From Pyronema omphalodes (lineage: Eukaryota; Ascomycota; Pezizomycetes; Pezizales; Pyronemataceae): a DNA stretch of 64,000 nucleotides. Positions 12,193-23,493 of the stretch are shown piece by piece. Positions within the stretch are counted from its first letter, which is position 1. Each line of letters opens with the position of its first letter. Under the pieces are notes generated by a model. The model did no database searches. It worked only from the letters and a program-made list of their open reading frames with translations, and had not been told where the DNA came from. The position numbers and the translations under genes were made by a program. Location: contig JAJJXM010000032.1 in the NCBI GenBank assembly GCA_024516155.1, forward strand, positions 124,001-188,000, in the 5' to 3' direction.

Positions 12193-13357
12193 ACGGCCTC
12201 TTCCTCAGCGATGGAAGAGATGACTATGCAACTCTCCATCATCCAACATGATATTCAAGATGTCCTGGACGCTGTTCGCAACCCTCCTGGCAAGAGAAAG
12301 CGAAGCGGAAGCAACCAGAACACTGAACCCACCTCACCGAGGAACAGAAGACCGGTGTACCACAAACTGAGAGCTGCATCACTGGTGCGAAGCCTGATGT
12401 ACTTGAAACATGCGACCCCCCGCCGCCCAGGACAAGCTTGACGCCCTCAAGCCCATGACCTCCCTACCTCTCCTCGGAATCACTTCGACCGAAGCGACAC
12501 CGGAACCTCACCCTGACAGTTCATCTGCTCAGGACACACCTCTACCCGATGCCCCAAGCACTGCCCCTGCTGAAACCAACGGATGGAGAACTGTGGAGGC
12601 GAAGCCTACACAGAGGAAGAACAAGAAAGCGAAGGAGACGACACCTACGGCATCGACACCCAGCAAGACCCCTACAAGAAAGAATGGTGGCCAGGGGAAG
12701 AATACTCACGAACCCAGAACGACAACCCCCTCTGCAAAGAAGACTCGGGCAGAAGTCGTCAACAGGGGAGCCATCAACGTCCAGATTATGCTGCGGAATG
12801 GCAAGCTTGGACTGACAACACCACCGACAAGAAGGGGTGAGAGGCGAGGCGGGGCAGCGAGCAGGCTGAGGAGGAAGGAAGGAGAAGGGGAGAGAGGGGA
12901 GGAGAAGCGGGGCAGGGCGGGCCCAGGTGTCTCAAAGGGCAGAGAGTCAGGAGAGACCAGCGGAGGTGTTGAGAGAGGAGAGGAGAATGGGGGCACGGGT
13001 GGCCCGGCGGCTGTCTAACTTTGCCTTGGTTTTAGTTTTGCTTTGTGAAGGAAATAAAGGCGGAAAAATGGGTAGAAATGGGAAGGGGAAGGGTGAAGGA
13101 TAGGGAGGAACCCGGCAAGGTGGCCTCCGTGCAAGCAGGGCACTGGGACAGTAGATGCGGTTCGGACAACACAACCAACGCCGTAGTAGTTGGGGCAGGA
13201 CCACTAAATCATCGCCCACAGTGGGAAAAGCGGAGGAGGAGGCGTGATTTTGCTTTGTGTTCTTTACTTTAACCTTTCCATGTATATAAACCTGTACCCT
13301 CGCCATAACCTTCGGGATGCATGCGAGTAATGAATAAACAACAACAACAACAACAAC
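12193..13357 (+). mobile_element. O1 element, copy 1 (5'-truncated, AAC tail)
   Basis: It is homologous to the O1 copies at 23494 and 28550-59251 from CACGGCCTCTTCCTCAGCG onward. It carries the ORF1 second half joined directly to a 3' UTR with no ORF2. After the ORF stop at 13018, the 3' box (near 13046-13120), a CC-TTCG-GG hairpin at 13309-13316 and an (AAC)n tail at about 13338-13357 follow. Its distal 3' UTR is of the C type, whereas the minus-strand O1 has a TAAA-type tail. Confidence 0.8.
12211..13018 (+). pseudogene. O1 ORF1, C-terminal half, one frameshift
   Basis: It starts inside ORF1 (the MEEMTMQLSIIQHDIQDVLDAVRNPPGKRKR region). Frame shifts near 12410-12440, within a short run of C. 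From there it is open to 13018. The sequence runs through a Lys/Thr-rich part (about 12590-12740) and then a Gly/Arg/Glu-rich tail (12830-13018) that reads through GA-rich sequence typical of LINE 3' UTRs and ends GPAAV. No zinc knuckle is present. The function is unknown beyond its relation to LINE ORF1. Confidence 0.72.
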
Positions 13358-13431
13358 TTTTGAGCTCACCAATGCACCCGCTGATTTCCAAGCGTTCATG
13401 AACGATGTACTGCAACCATATTTGGACCAGT
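13358..13431 (+). pseudogene. Old G1 RT fragment, left part
   Basis: It reads FELTNAPADFQAFMNDVLQPYLDQ, the RT region just before the catalytic YLDD of G1. The sequence resumes at 23038 after LINE-B. The last 15 bases (13417-13431, CATATTTGGACCAGT) are repeated at 23038-23052 and are the target duplication made by LINE-B. Confidence 0.88.
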
Positions 13432-13722
13432 AACACACCACACAGCAAAGAGCGACCCCCCCCTGCCTTTTCAACAACCACAACGAAATCGCAAGATTTT
13501 ATCGCGGATTATGGTTCAGCAGCATCAATTTACCTATTCGCAACTTTTCCAGAACAGGCCCTCTCTTTTTCGTTGAGTTTTCATTGAAAAAGAGATTTCC
13601 GGGCCCCTGAGAGAAGTGCCGCGAACCGGTCATCAACACCCCACCCCACCAGAGAAAGTTTTTATCATTTTATTCGCGGAACCTTTGTCGCTCCCGCATA
13701 ACAAACCATTTCCGAAAGTCCG
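13432..13722 (+). other. LINE-B 5' UTR
   Basis: This is about 290 bp between the target duplication and the ORF1 ATG. It opens AACACACCACACAGC, then GACCCCCCCCTGCCTTTTC and CAACAACCACAACGAAAT. The C tract and following motif resemble the 5' end of O1 at 23494-23560, suggesting a shared internal promoter or 5' structure. No gene is seen. Confidence 0.6.
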
Positions 13723-15103
13723 ATGCCCCGACACGCCTCCGGGGTGGAGAAACCCCCCCCTCTGTGCCAGAAAAAACCCCTTCGGGCGCCCGGGACGGAA
13801 AACCACACTAACTCGGAGCCGCAAGGGTCCGACGCGTCCGACGCCGAAATGCACGTAGACACGTGCTCTGACATCAGCGAGGACTTTAGCGACAACGACG
13901 CGTCTCCCAGCGAGAGCTCCCCCACACCTGTTGCGTGCAACACAAGCAATGCTCCTCCCATGACCCCCCACAATAAGAAAACCCTCCCTCATAACAACAA
14001 CACCCCCGACGTATTGACCAGCCCTGACCCCAAGTACACCATTCAACAGAACACCGGAAAATCGAAAAAACGCCCCGCTGCCTCCACCGCCGACACTCTC
14101 ACCCACATCGCCGCCGACTCCACCCCAGTCCCAGCTGGAGTCCAACGCCTCCTCCATGACACCGACAACACCCTATCTACCCCCCTCACCACTGACAGTC
14201 TCGCGACATCCATCGATCAACTTAACGACAATCTCAACACCGCCACAGACATGTTCCGCCATGCTGACGCCACAACGAACGCAAGAATAACAAAGGCTTT
14301 CCGCACCATGGACAAAGATCGCTCAATGATCCGAGCCATCCATGACATCATTTGCCGTCTTGCCCCCGCCCTCCTCCCCCACAAAAACATCTCGACCCTC
14401 CTTCCCCCCGTCGAACCCCCTGCCTCCGCCGAATCTGCTACTTCCGCCCAGCTCTCCCCTGCCGACTCCCTCGACCTCCCATCTGTCCACGTCCCCTCCC
14501 CCCCAGGCCCCTCCCCCAAAGAAATTGAATACTGGAAGCAACGCTGCCTCACCGCTGAACGTGAGCTGAAGAAGCACAAGATACCCCTTCCAGTTCACTC
14601 CCCCCGCCCCAGTCCCGAACCTTCCACCCCATGGAATGAGTCAGTACCTGCCACGACCAAGCTCTTCCCCGATGCCACCCCAACACCCCCGAAGCAAGCC
14701 CCGAAACCATCCAAACCCCAAAAGAAAGATCCCCCCTGCCCCAACGACATTATTATCCCATGCCCAGACCCCCGTTCCTTCCCGGACAGCTGCAAAGTAG
14801 CAGTCGGAATCGCGTCAATGACGCCTTGCGCAAAGCAAATGTCCCTGAGAGCGTATCTATCTCAACGGTGAAGAACAACAGGAACGGAAATCTTATTTTG
14901 ACCCCCCCCCCCTCCAAACTACACCCGCTGATATCACCCCCCATCTGCCCCTCATACTTGAAGCCGCCCGCAAAGTTCACCCTGCGTTGCTGCCCCCCCG
15001 CATTAATGAGAAATGGTACAAACTGGCAGTCCACGGAGTACCAACTGATTTCTTCCCAGACTCCGAGGACGGTATGCAAAGCCTGCAAGCCGAAATCGAA
15101 CGC

Positions 15104-15569
15104 CCCCCACCGCAAAAGACTCGACAACGCATACACCACCGTCCCGCGTAAGATATCGACGGCTATATTGGGACTTCGCACAGGCCATGGATATTTCTTG
15201 GACTGCCTAGCACACCCCCCCACCGCCAAATCCCCCTCCCGCTCATGTCACTGCCCACTACATCCCCCACAGACCCCCAAACACCTAATCCTCTCATGCC
15301 CGAACTTCAACACACAGCGGACTGAACTACGCCGTACACTACGAATCCCCCGACGACGCCAACTGACCCTCCCCACGATCTTGTATACGACCGCCGGCAC
15401 AAAATCTCTGTCTACCATGATCTCGGACACCAAGGTGGCGACCGCCGAATGGGCACACGTGAAGTTGAGTACTCACCCCGTAGAGGAGGACACCCCTCGT
15501 ACACTGACAACAGGCTGGGGGACGCTGCTGGACCTAACGGACGAGCACGCGGAAACCCACGATAACTAA
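15104..15569 (+). pseudogene. Nested LINE ORF2 C-terminal fragment
   Basis: It starts within the post-RNase H region (HRKRLDNAYTTVPRKIS). It keeps AILGLRTGHGYFLDCLAHPP, the Cys/His cluster CHCPLHPPQTPKHLILSC and the natural end DEHAETHDN, with TAA at 15567-15569. The frame is open, but there is no catalytic domain or start codon of its own. By chance it continues in frame from the interrupted LINE-B ORF1 sequence at its left. Confidence 0.88.
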
Positions 15570-16328
15570 TGAAAAAATAAAAAAATAAAAAAAAAAAAAA
15601 AAATAAAATAAAATAAAATAATAGGAATGACGACGGGAGGAAGGGCAGGAGAGAGGGAGGAGACACAGGGGACGAGGAGCGAGACAGAAGGGGCAGGAGG
15701 AGCAACGGGGGGACGAGGAGGGTTACTTTTTCCTGTTTTTCTTTTGTTTCTTTGGGGAAGGTCAAGAGGGACGTGAGATGGGAGGGGAGGCGAAGGTGCA
15801 AGGCGCGCGGGAAAGGAGATAGGAGACGGCGGCGAGTGAGAGGTGATGATGCAGGGCGATAGAGAAGGGGAAGCGGCGTGGACGGGAGCGAGCAGCGGAG
15901 AGGGTTGAGAGAGGGAGAGCAGAGGAGTTGAGGACACGGACGGAGAGAGGGGAGAGAGGGGAGGCGCGGGGGCGGTGGCCCGGAGGAGTTACTTTTTCTT
16001 TTTGTTTTGTTCTGTTTTTGCTTTGTGGAGGAAATAAAGGCGGGAAAATGGTTAAAAATGGGAGGGGAAGGGTGGAGGAAATGGGGGAACGACCCGGCGA
16101 GGTGGCCCCCGAGCGCACAGGGCTCCTTGGATCTGACGACGCGAGATGAAAAACTGCATGACGAGACTTGGGAGACTACACTCCCACCCACACAGACAGC
16201 TCTGGGGCTTACCCAGTGGGAACCCGGCATCACCCCCAGGTTCTCAACATTGTACTTAATTTGTAGATACCGCCATAACCTTACGGTTGGATGCGTGTAT
16301 GAATAAATAAATAAATAAATAAATAAAA
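15104..16328 (+). mobile_element. Nested 5'-truncated LINE inside LINE-B ORF1
   Basis: It is flanked by a 12-bp duplication GAAATCGAACGC at 15092-15103 and 16329-16340. LINE-A reads through this site uninterrupted (GAAATCGAACATAACC at about 271). The insert holds the last part of ORF2, a full 3' UTR and a TAAA tail, and is very close to LINE-A 4365-5627. Its hairpin AACC-TTAC-GGTT is at 16277-16288. Confidence 0.95.
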
Positions 16329-16869
16329 GAAATCGAACGCAATCACTCCGTCAGATTAACCCAACCACCGAGATACATATCTCACCCCGAAAAACGGGCC
16401 GGTAAGTCGGCGTCGAGCGTCATGATCGCCCTAAGCTCCATCAACCACTACAACACATTGAAGCGCACAAAGGTCGTTGTCCTATTCGAACCACGGAAGG
16501 TCACCGAGTTCTTCTCCGCCAGGTCCATCGACCAGTGCCGTAGGTGCCAAAAGTTGGGCCACCACCATGCAACGTGCGCGGCCGATAATGGCCCTACCTG
16601 GGCCATATGCGCCGCTGTACACCCAACGGAATACCACTTCTGTGGAGAATGCCCCAAACAGAAGGGCAGGAAGTGCATCCACACCGTTTACAGATGCTCG
16701 AACTGCGTAGCCGCAGGACATGCTGACACCCAACACGCAGCGTACAGCACGAAATGCCCAGTGAAGATAGGAATAGTGAGAGAGGCATGGCAGAAAACCC
16801 GCCCGGACACCACCCACGACAACATTCCCGCCGAAACCAACCCCATCGTTGATACCACCATGACCGCTG

Positions 16870-19800
16870 ATGAATGGACAACACTCATCAGCGGCGACCC
16901 TCCGCATCGTGTCCCACAACACGAATCGCAGCACCACCGCCCTCACGACACTGCTGAACACAGCAAGTGCTTCCACTGATATCATTCTTGTCCAAGAGGT
17001 AAACGTCAAGGACCCTGAATTTGCTATAACTCACCCCAACTTCATTCTTTTGCTCCCCCCCCCTAGTTACCACAAAGTCAACCGGACCGCTGCATATGTC
17101 TCTCGTTTGAACCCCCACATCAGCGTCCCTCCTCGACCAGATGTTACCGCAGACCCGGACCTACAAGTCCTCAAGGTCCGCACACCCCTAATACCCTCCG
17201 TTTATTTACTCAACATATACAAGGAATGTGACCCGATCTCCCACTATACACCCTGCCCCAAGCTCTCATCCCCTTCGTCCTTCCTCGTCTATGTGTCGAC
17301 ACGGGTGACCTCAATGCGCACCATCCGTTGTGGGATTCCAATACTCGCAGCAGAGCCCGAGCTGACGAGCTCGTGGAACTGATCGAAACTCACCACTGGA
17401 GTCTGGCGAACGTCCCCGATGTCCCGACCCACCAGTACAAGAACGGCTCTGGCTCGTCGGTTCTGGACCTAACCCTGACATCCCCCGCGATGTCAAGGTA
17501 ACTCACAAACTGGGCAGTCGACGACAACCTGGCTACGGGTTCAAACCACGAGGTCATCCGCTTTCAACTGACATCTCTCCTGTCACACCCTATATTGTGT
17601 GAGTATAGAATAGGTAACATGTATAACATTTAGAGAACATGGCAAACTCGACAGGAGAATGAATAACAAGGTTAGTATTCCCGGGCCGGAACCCCCTGAG
17701 GAACTCCAGCTAGCCACGTCACGTGATGAGTGACTTTCCGAAAGGACCTCACGAGGATCCCGGCCCGAGGCGTCGCTACCTGTTATTCACTGTCACTTTG
17801 GGAGGATCAAGCACGGATGGGAACGAGTATCAACTTACCTCATGCCTGTCGACTTACCCATGAGAAAACTACAGACGAGGCTGATGGAGAACAGAAGACG
17901 ACGGCGAAAGGACACCTCCTTATACTTGAGGTTGTGTTCCACCAAGAACGGCTACCAGAGGGCTTGCAGGAGATCCGAGGTCTGAGTTGGACGGATAGTC
18001 GGCCAAGGAACAAGGCAGAGTCTAGTCAGCCAACAGGAGTGGAGCTCAGGACAGGGGTCAAGATTGCGTCAGCATGAGACGACGTTCTGCAGCAAGGAAC
18101 ACCACTCAGGGAAACTGTTGGATGGAACTGATATGACGCGACCTCAGGCCAATGACTACCAACTGCAAGATAAGACGGCGTTTGTGTACACACCAGGGTG
18201 TGGCTGCGCGCAAGTGCGCGCAGGATGGGCAAATGACATCACACAGGAATGTGAAGGGGCAGTGCGCTCCGGTAAGGCATAGTCTGCCTTATGATGTCAG
18301 ATTCCTTCACTCGCAATCGAGATTCTCTAGGGAAATCTATGATCAAGACGACTCATAAGATATATGACTCACATGTCATTATCAGAGGAGTTATTGCATT
18401 ATGCGCTCAAGTGGAGTAACCCTTCACTAGGCACTTAACCCCAATACCTGATTGGAAGGTGTGGTAGCACAGCGAGGAATGTCAAGGATTAATCTGACAC
18501 GAGGGTCATCATGCAAGTGAGCAATTAATATAATTGCGCATGCAGCATGATGCGAGCCATCAGCAGATTTGTCAAAAAATTGTCTCACGTCTTATCTCCT
18601 AAGCTTAGTTTGGAAGTTGGTTCCCTTGGGAAGTCTGGGCGAACTTGTAGACGAAAGTCTAAAAAAGACCCTAAGTCTTCCCACCGTCTGCTCCAGCATC
18701 AGCAACTTGATCTCTTGTTACGACAACACCTATCTACACCAGTTGCCTCGAGAGAGAACTTTAAGTTTATTCGGCCTGTAATCGATTAGTTGACTTCCTA
18801 GCTTCTTGAGGAATCAATTCTATTGCTATCCATCTATCCTGCGAACGAAGCACGAGACTGATCGAATAAGCCTCTCTATTGAAAGCCTCAATAGCCAGGT
18901 TCACATCTCCACCCAGACCATACCACCGCTACCCCCACCACCCCACGACTCAACTGGCAAAAAACGGACTGGGACACCTTTACCAGGAAGCTACAAACCC
19001 TCGCCGAGGCCAGTCACCCATACTGGACATACCTCCGCGCAAACCGTTCCGCGAGTAACCTGGACGAATGGGCCGCCCTCCTTCGTGACTCCATTCAAAC
19101 CGCTGCCCAAAAAGAAACACCCACTCTCACACCAACTCCGCGCTCGAAGAGATGGTGGATGGAGGAACTACGCGCGACACGCAGGAACATGCCGAGCGCA
19201 AGAAAGAGGTGGAAATCAACTCGCCTCCCAGTCCATCATGCAGAGTACAAGAGCCTCCGGAACACCCATTACCGTAGAGTACGACATGCAAAGGACTCGT
19301 CATAGAAAGAATACCTGGCCGCCGCAGAAGGCCCCGATGTTTGGGCCGCCTTCAGATACACAAACCCCCGACGCGCCCAACTGACCCCCCTAATTAAGAC
19401 CCAGGTAGGTGGGGTGGATAAGGTACACGTTGACTTTGAAAGCAAAGTAAACGCCTTTCAGGCGCTTTTCCCGCCCCCCCCCCCCCCCCGCCCCGCTACC
19501 CCTCCGACTCAAATCCCCCCCATGCACCCCAATATCACCTGGCACACCTTCACCCCCGAAGAAATACGACACGCTATTTATTCCTTCTCCCCCAAGAAAG
19601 CCCCTGGTCCCGACGCGATAACGTTGGCATGCCTAAGGATAGCCTATGATGCAATCCCCAAGGTGTTCGATGTGCTGTATTCAAGGTTAGGTGACAAAGG
19701 ATACCACCCGAGATGCTGGCGCGAAGCAACGACCGTGGTTATCCAGAAACCGAATAAACCCGACTATAGCGCAGTTAAGGCCTATCGACCCATCGCTTTG

Positions 19801-22212
19801 CTAAACTGCATGGGAAAAATCTTAGAAAAACTTATGGCGACCCGGCTCAGCCTTATGGCGGAGTCAGACAACATATTGCATGCAGACCAGATAGCCGGGC
19901 GCCCTAAACGCTCGGCTATCGACGCTGTGATGACCCCAACGCACGAGGTCGAAGCGAACGCGGGGCGCCGCATGGTAACCTCCGCGCTATTTTGAGATGT
20001 GCGAGGGGCTTGCGACAATGTCTCCTCTGCGCGCCTCCTCACGACACTGCGCACACTGGGCTGCCCAACTGCAGTCGTCTCCTGGTGCTGGACTTTCCTA
20101 AGTGATAGGAAAACAGCCCTATCATTCGACGGACGAACAGATATACAGCGACCTATTAGGACGGGCATCCCCCAAGGTTCCCCGGCGTCGCCCATTCTAT
20201 TCCTCTTCTACCTACGCCCTCTATTCAACAAATTACAAGCGACTCACCCCACGTTATGGACCCCGAGCTACATGGACGACGTAGCCCTCGTCGCACACGG
20301 TGGTATCAGACAAGAGAATGTCCGCGAACTGGAAGCCGCGGCTCGCACCGCCTTCGACTGGGCCCAAGCGAACGCTGTAGCATTCGACGATTCGAAATCG
20401 GAGCTGCTGCATTTTCACCGCTCTGGCATTGACACACTCACGGACACCATAAACGTACGCCTGCCAAACGGAACCACCATTACCCCAGGAACGAAAGGAA
20501 GACGGACGGACGTATTTCGGTGGATTGGAATTTATTTTGACAGAAAACTCACCTGCTCATATCACGTAAAAACAAGACTGACGGCCGCCGCTAGGCCCCT
20601 CAACGCCCTCCGGAGCCTCGTACGTCACGAAACAGGTTTGTCCCCGTCTGCGACGAGAACACTTTACATAGCGTGTGTGGTATCTAGGTCCGACTTTGGT
20701 TCTGAAATCTGGTGGACGGGGCAAAAAAGCCTCGCGGACATAATACAAAAACAACAAAACTCTGCCCTCAGCCGAATTCTAAATGCTTTCACCTCGACAC
20801 CGATCATAGCTCTGCACAACGAAGCGGCTATCCCTCCGGTTTCAGTCCGCCTACACCACCGCACTCGCAAATACGTCCTGCGTCTCCTTTCTCTTCCCCC
20901 CAATCACCCCGTCGTCAAACGCTGCCCCTCCTCCTTCCCCATTCCCGATCACTTCCACTCATCCATCTACAGCCCATACGAATATGACTATCAATGGCAG
21001 TCACCAGGCACGACCCCCTCTCGTCTCATCACTATGCTCCGCTCTATCAGCAAGTGGGTGCTACCTGACGACACCATTGAAAACACATCGCAACCCAACC
21101 CCGCCCCATGGGAATGCCTCCGGCTCAAAACAAGCATCACCTCCCTCCCGAAGCCAGAGGCAGCTACCGCACACGCCACACTGCTCCAGACCCTCCGCGC
21201 AGACCCCCGCAACATTATCGCATACACCGACGGTTGGCAACTAAACGGAAGAACCGGCGCGGGATATCGCATCACCGACGGCCTACCACGCCGAGTTGAA
21301 GAGCTCATCCCAATGGGCGACACAACAGAAGTGTTCGACGCTGAACTTAGAGCGATACACGACTGCCTCGCGACCTGCCAAAAGACCATCACCCTCAACA
21401 AACACATCCGCCGCAAAATACACATATGCACCGAAAATCAGGCAGCCATCCTCCGCGCCTCCCGCTCCTCCTACAGTCCCGGCCAGGAACTCGCCCTCTC
21501 GATCCTCACGACGGTGTCCGCCCTTCGCCGCTCTGGATCGTCCGTAACTCTGCATTGGGTCCCCGGACACACAGACATCCCCGGGAATGACGCCGCCGAT
21601 CTCCTGGCAAAAACCGCCACCTCCATTAACCCTACTGCGCCACCTCCGATTTCCCTCTCCTGGATTAGACGCCAAGTACGAGAGCAATATATTACTGAAT
21701 GGGTGGACTGGTACTCTTCATCACCACAACCCAAGACGTACGATGCCCCCCACAGCAAAAGACTAGATAGCGCATACACTACCGTCTCGCGCAAGATATC
21801 GATGGCCATACTAGGACTCCGCACAGGCCATGGCTACTTTTTGGACTGCCTCGCACACCCTCCCATCGCCAAATACCCCTCCCGCTCCTGTCATTGCCCA
21901 TTGCACCCCCCACAAACCCCCAAACACCTAATCCTCTCATGCCCAAACTTTAACACACAGCGGACTGAACTACGACACACCCTTCACATCCCCCGACGAC
22001 GCCAACTAACTCTCCCCACGATGTTGTATACGACTGCTGGCACGAAAGCTGTGTCCACCATGATCCCGGACACCAAGGTGGCGACCGCCGAATGGGCACA
22101 CGCGAAGTTAAGTACCCACCCCGCAGAAGAGGACACCCCGGATACACTGATGACTGGCTGGGGGACGCTGCTGGACCTAACGGACGAGCACGCGGAAACC
22201 CACAATAACTAA
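16870..22212 (+). pseudogene. LINE-B ORF2 (endonuclease, RT, RNase H), split by a solo LTR
   Basis: The ATG at 16870 overlaps ORF1. The endonuclease starts LRIVSHNTNRS. QEVNVKDP and a degraded GDLNAHHP region near 17300 follow, with frame loss. A solo G2 LTR sits at 17581-18905, before RT. RT is at 19560-20560, with motifs LLNCMGKILEKL, GIPQGSPASPILF, SYMDDVALVAHG and WIGIYFDRKL. A TGA at 19996-19998 falls exactly before DVRGA, which reads GACDNVS here. From 19999 to 22212 the frame is open for 737 codons. RNase H has lost one catalytic Asp (CTENQAA at about 21427 against FTDNQAA in LINE-A). The Cys/His cluster and DEHAETHNN end are intact. Confidence 0.92.
17581..18905 (+). repeat. Solo LTR of G2
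   Basis: It starts TGTCACACCCTATATTG and ends CCAGGTTCACA (1325 bp), matching the G2 5' LTR at 24459-25846. It is flanked by TCTCC at 17576-17580 and 18906-18910. LINE-A reads CATCTCCTCCACCC through the site. It keeps the double hairpin (stem CTGCGCGC at 18204-18223), TGACTCA at 18365-18371 and the TTAAGTTTAT site near 18761. A solo LTR forms by recombination between the two LTRs of a former full element. Confidence 0.94.
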
Positions 22213-23037
22213 TGAAAAAAAAAAAATAATAAAAATAAAAAAAAAAATAAAATAAAACAAAATAAAATATATGTATATAGAAGATGAGCAGGGCCAGTAC
22301 GGGTCGAGTGGAAGCGGGGACGATGACCGAAGGAGAGGATGAGGACGGGAGGAGGAGAAGCCGGGAGGGAGGAGACACAGGGGATGAGGAGCGAGGCAAA
22401 GGGATCAGGAGGAGCAACTGGGGGACGAGGAGGGGTTACTTTTCCTGTTTTCTCTTGTTTCTTTGGAGGAGGTCAAGGGCAACGCGAGATGTGCGGGGAG
22501 GCGAAGTTGAAAGCCGTGAGGGAAAGGAGATCGGAGACGGTGACGAGTGAGGGGTGATGATGCGAGGGGGTAGAGAAGGAGAAGAGGCACGGAGGGGTGG
22601 GAGCAGTGTTGGGGGGTGCGTGGGGGAGAGCAGAGGAGTGGAGGATGCGGACGGAGAGAGGGGAGAGAGGGGAGAGAGGGGAGGCGAGGGGGCGGCGGCC
22701 CGGAGGAGTTACTTTTTCTTTTGTTCTGTTTTTGCTTTGTGGAGGAAATAAAGGTGGGAAAATGGTTAAAAATGGGTGGGGGAGGGTGGAGGAAATGGGG
22801 GATCGACCCGGCAAGGTGGCCTCCGAGCGCACAGGGCTCCTTGGATCTGACGCCGCTAAATGAGAAACTGCATGGCGAGACTTGGGAGACTACACTCCCA
22901 CCCACATTGACAGCTCTGGGGCTTATCCAGTGGGGACCTGGCATCACACCCAGGTTCTTAACATTGTATTTAATTTGTAGATTCCGCCATAACCTTACGG
23001 TTGGATGCGTGTATGAATAAAGAAAGAAATGAATAAT
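22213..23037 (+). other. LINE-B 3' UTR and tail
   Basis: It is non-coding. An A-rich region (22214-22270), GA-rich sequence, the conserved 3' box (about 22741-22820) and a hairpin AACC-TTAC-GGTT at 22991-23002 are followed by GGATGCGTGTATGAAT and a degraded tail. It ends exactly at the right copy of the target duplication. Confidence 0.88.
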
Positions 23038-23493
23038 CATATTTGGACCAGTTGTGCACAGCGTATCTGGACGATATCCCCGTCTTCTCAGAGATCAAAA
23101 GTCATCACACATCATATGTCCAGGAAATCTTGGGGCGACTTAGACAAGAAAAATTGCATTTGAAACCAGAGAAATGCAAGTCCACCAAAGCCTAAGTTCA
23201 ATAGCTGGGGTATAACATCGGCCGTGACGGCGCCTGTATGATGGATTCAAAGGTGGCAACGGTCAGAGACTGCCAGGAACCGAACAATTGAAAACAGGTT
23301 CAAGAATTCCTCGGATTCGCGGATTTTTACCGACGATTCATCAAAGACTACTCGAAAGCGGTCTCCCCCCTGACAGCATTAACCAAGAAACAAGATGGAA
23401 AAGCGATCCCCTTCACCTCGGCCCAGGACCAGCAAAATGCTTTTGACCGCTTGAAAAATAGGTTTACCACAGCACCCATCCTTAAGCATTTTA
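23038..23493 (+). pseudogene. Old G1 pol fragment (RT to RNase H), right part
   Basis: It continues from 13431: the catalytic YLDD region, [37 protein letters not shown] and the start of RNase H (APILKHF). At least three in-frame stops (for example near 23193, 23202 and 23290) and many substitutions show that it is older than the G1 copies at 29-58 kb. It is cut at 23493 by the O1 copy. Confidence 0.88.

Larger units (their letters stand above)
13723..16915 (+). pseudogene. LINE-B ORF1 (Gag-like), interrupted by a nested LINE
   Basis: The ATG at 13723 opens a frame of about 380 codons: an acidic, Ser/Pro-rich N-terminus, a possible helical segment at about residues 160-210 and a Pro-rich stretch before residue 340. 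Near 14800 the homologous reading shifts to another frame (RVNDALRKANVPESVSISTVKNN), matching LINE-A at 1-60. A C tract at 14902-14911 shifts it again. The ORF is split at 15103/16341 by a nested LINE. The distal part (16341-16915) carries zinc knuckles: CRRCQKLGHHHATC near 16540-16580, CGECPKQKGRKC near 16640-16677 and CSNCVAAGH near 16696-16722. Its end overlaps the ORF2 ATG at 16870. Confidence 0.85.
13432..23037 (+). mobile_element. LINE-B: full-length LINE with two nested insertions
   Basis: A 15-bp target duplication (CATATTTGGACCAGT, 13417-13431 and 23038-23052) flanks it, so both ends are complete. Removing the nested LINE with one TSD copy (15104-16340) and the solo LTR with one TSD copy (17581-18910) leaves about 7.0 kb. 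The order is 5' UTR, ORF1, ORF2, 3' UTR and a degenerate tail (AATAAAGAAAGAAATGAA). ORF1 overlaps ORF2. This is the reference copy for LINE-A and for the nested truncated copy. Frameshifts and a stop in RT make it inactive. Confidence 0.93.
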
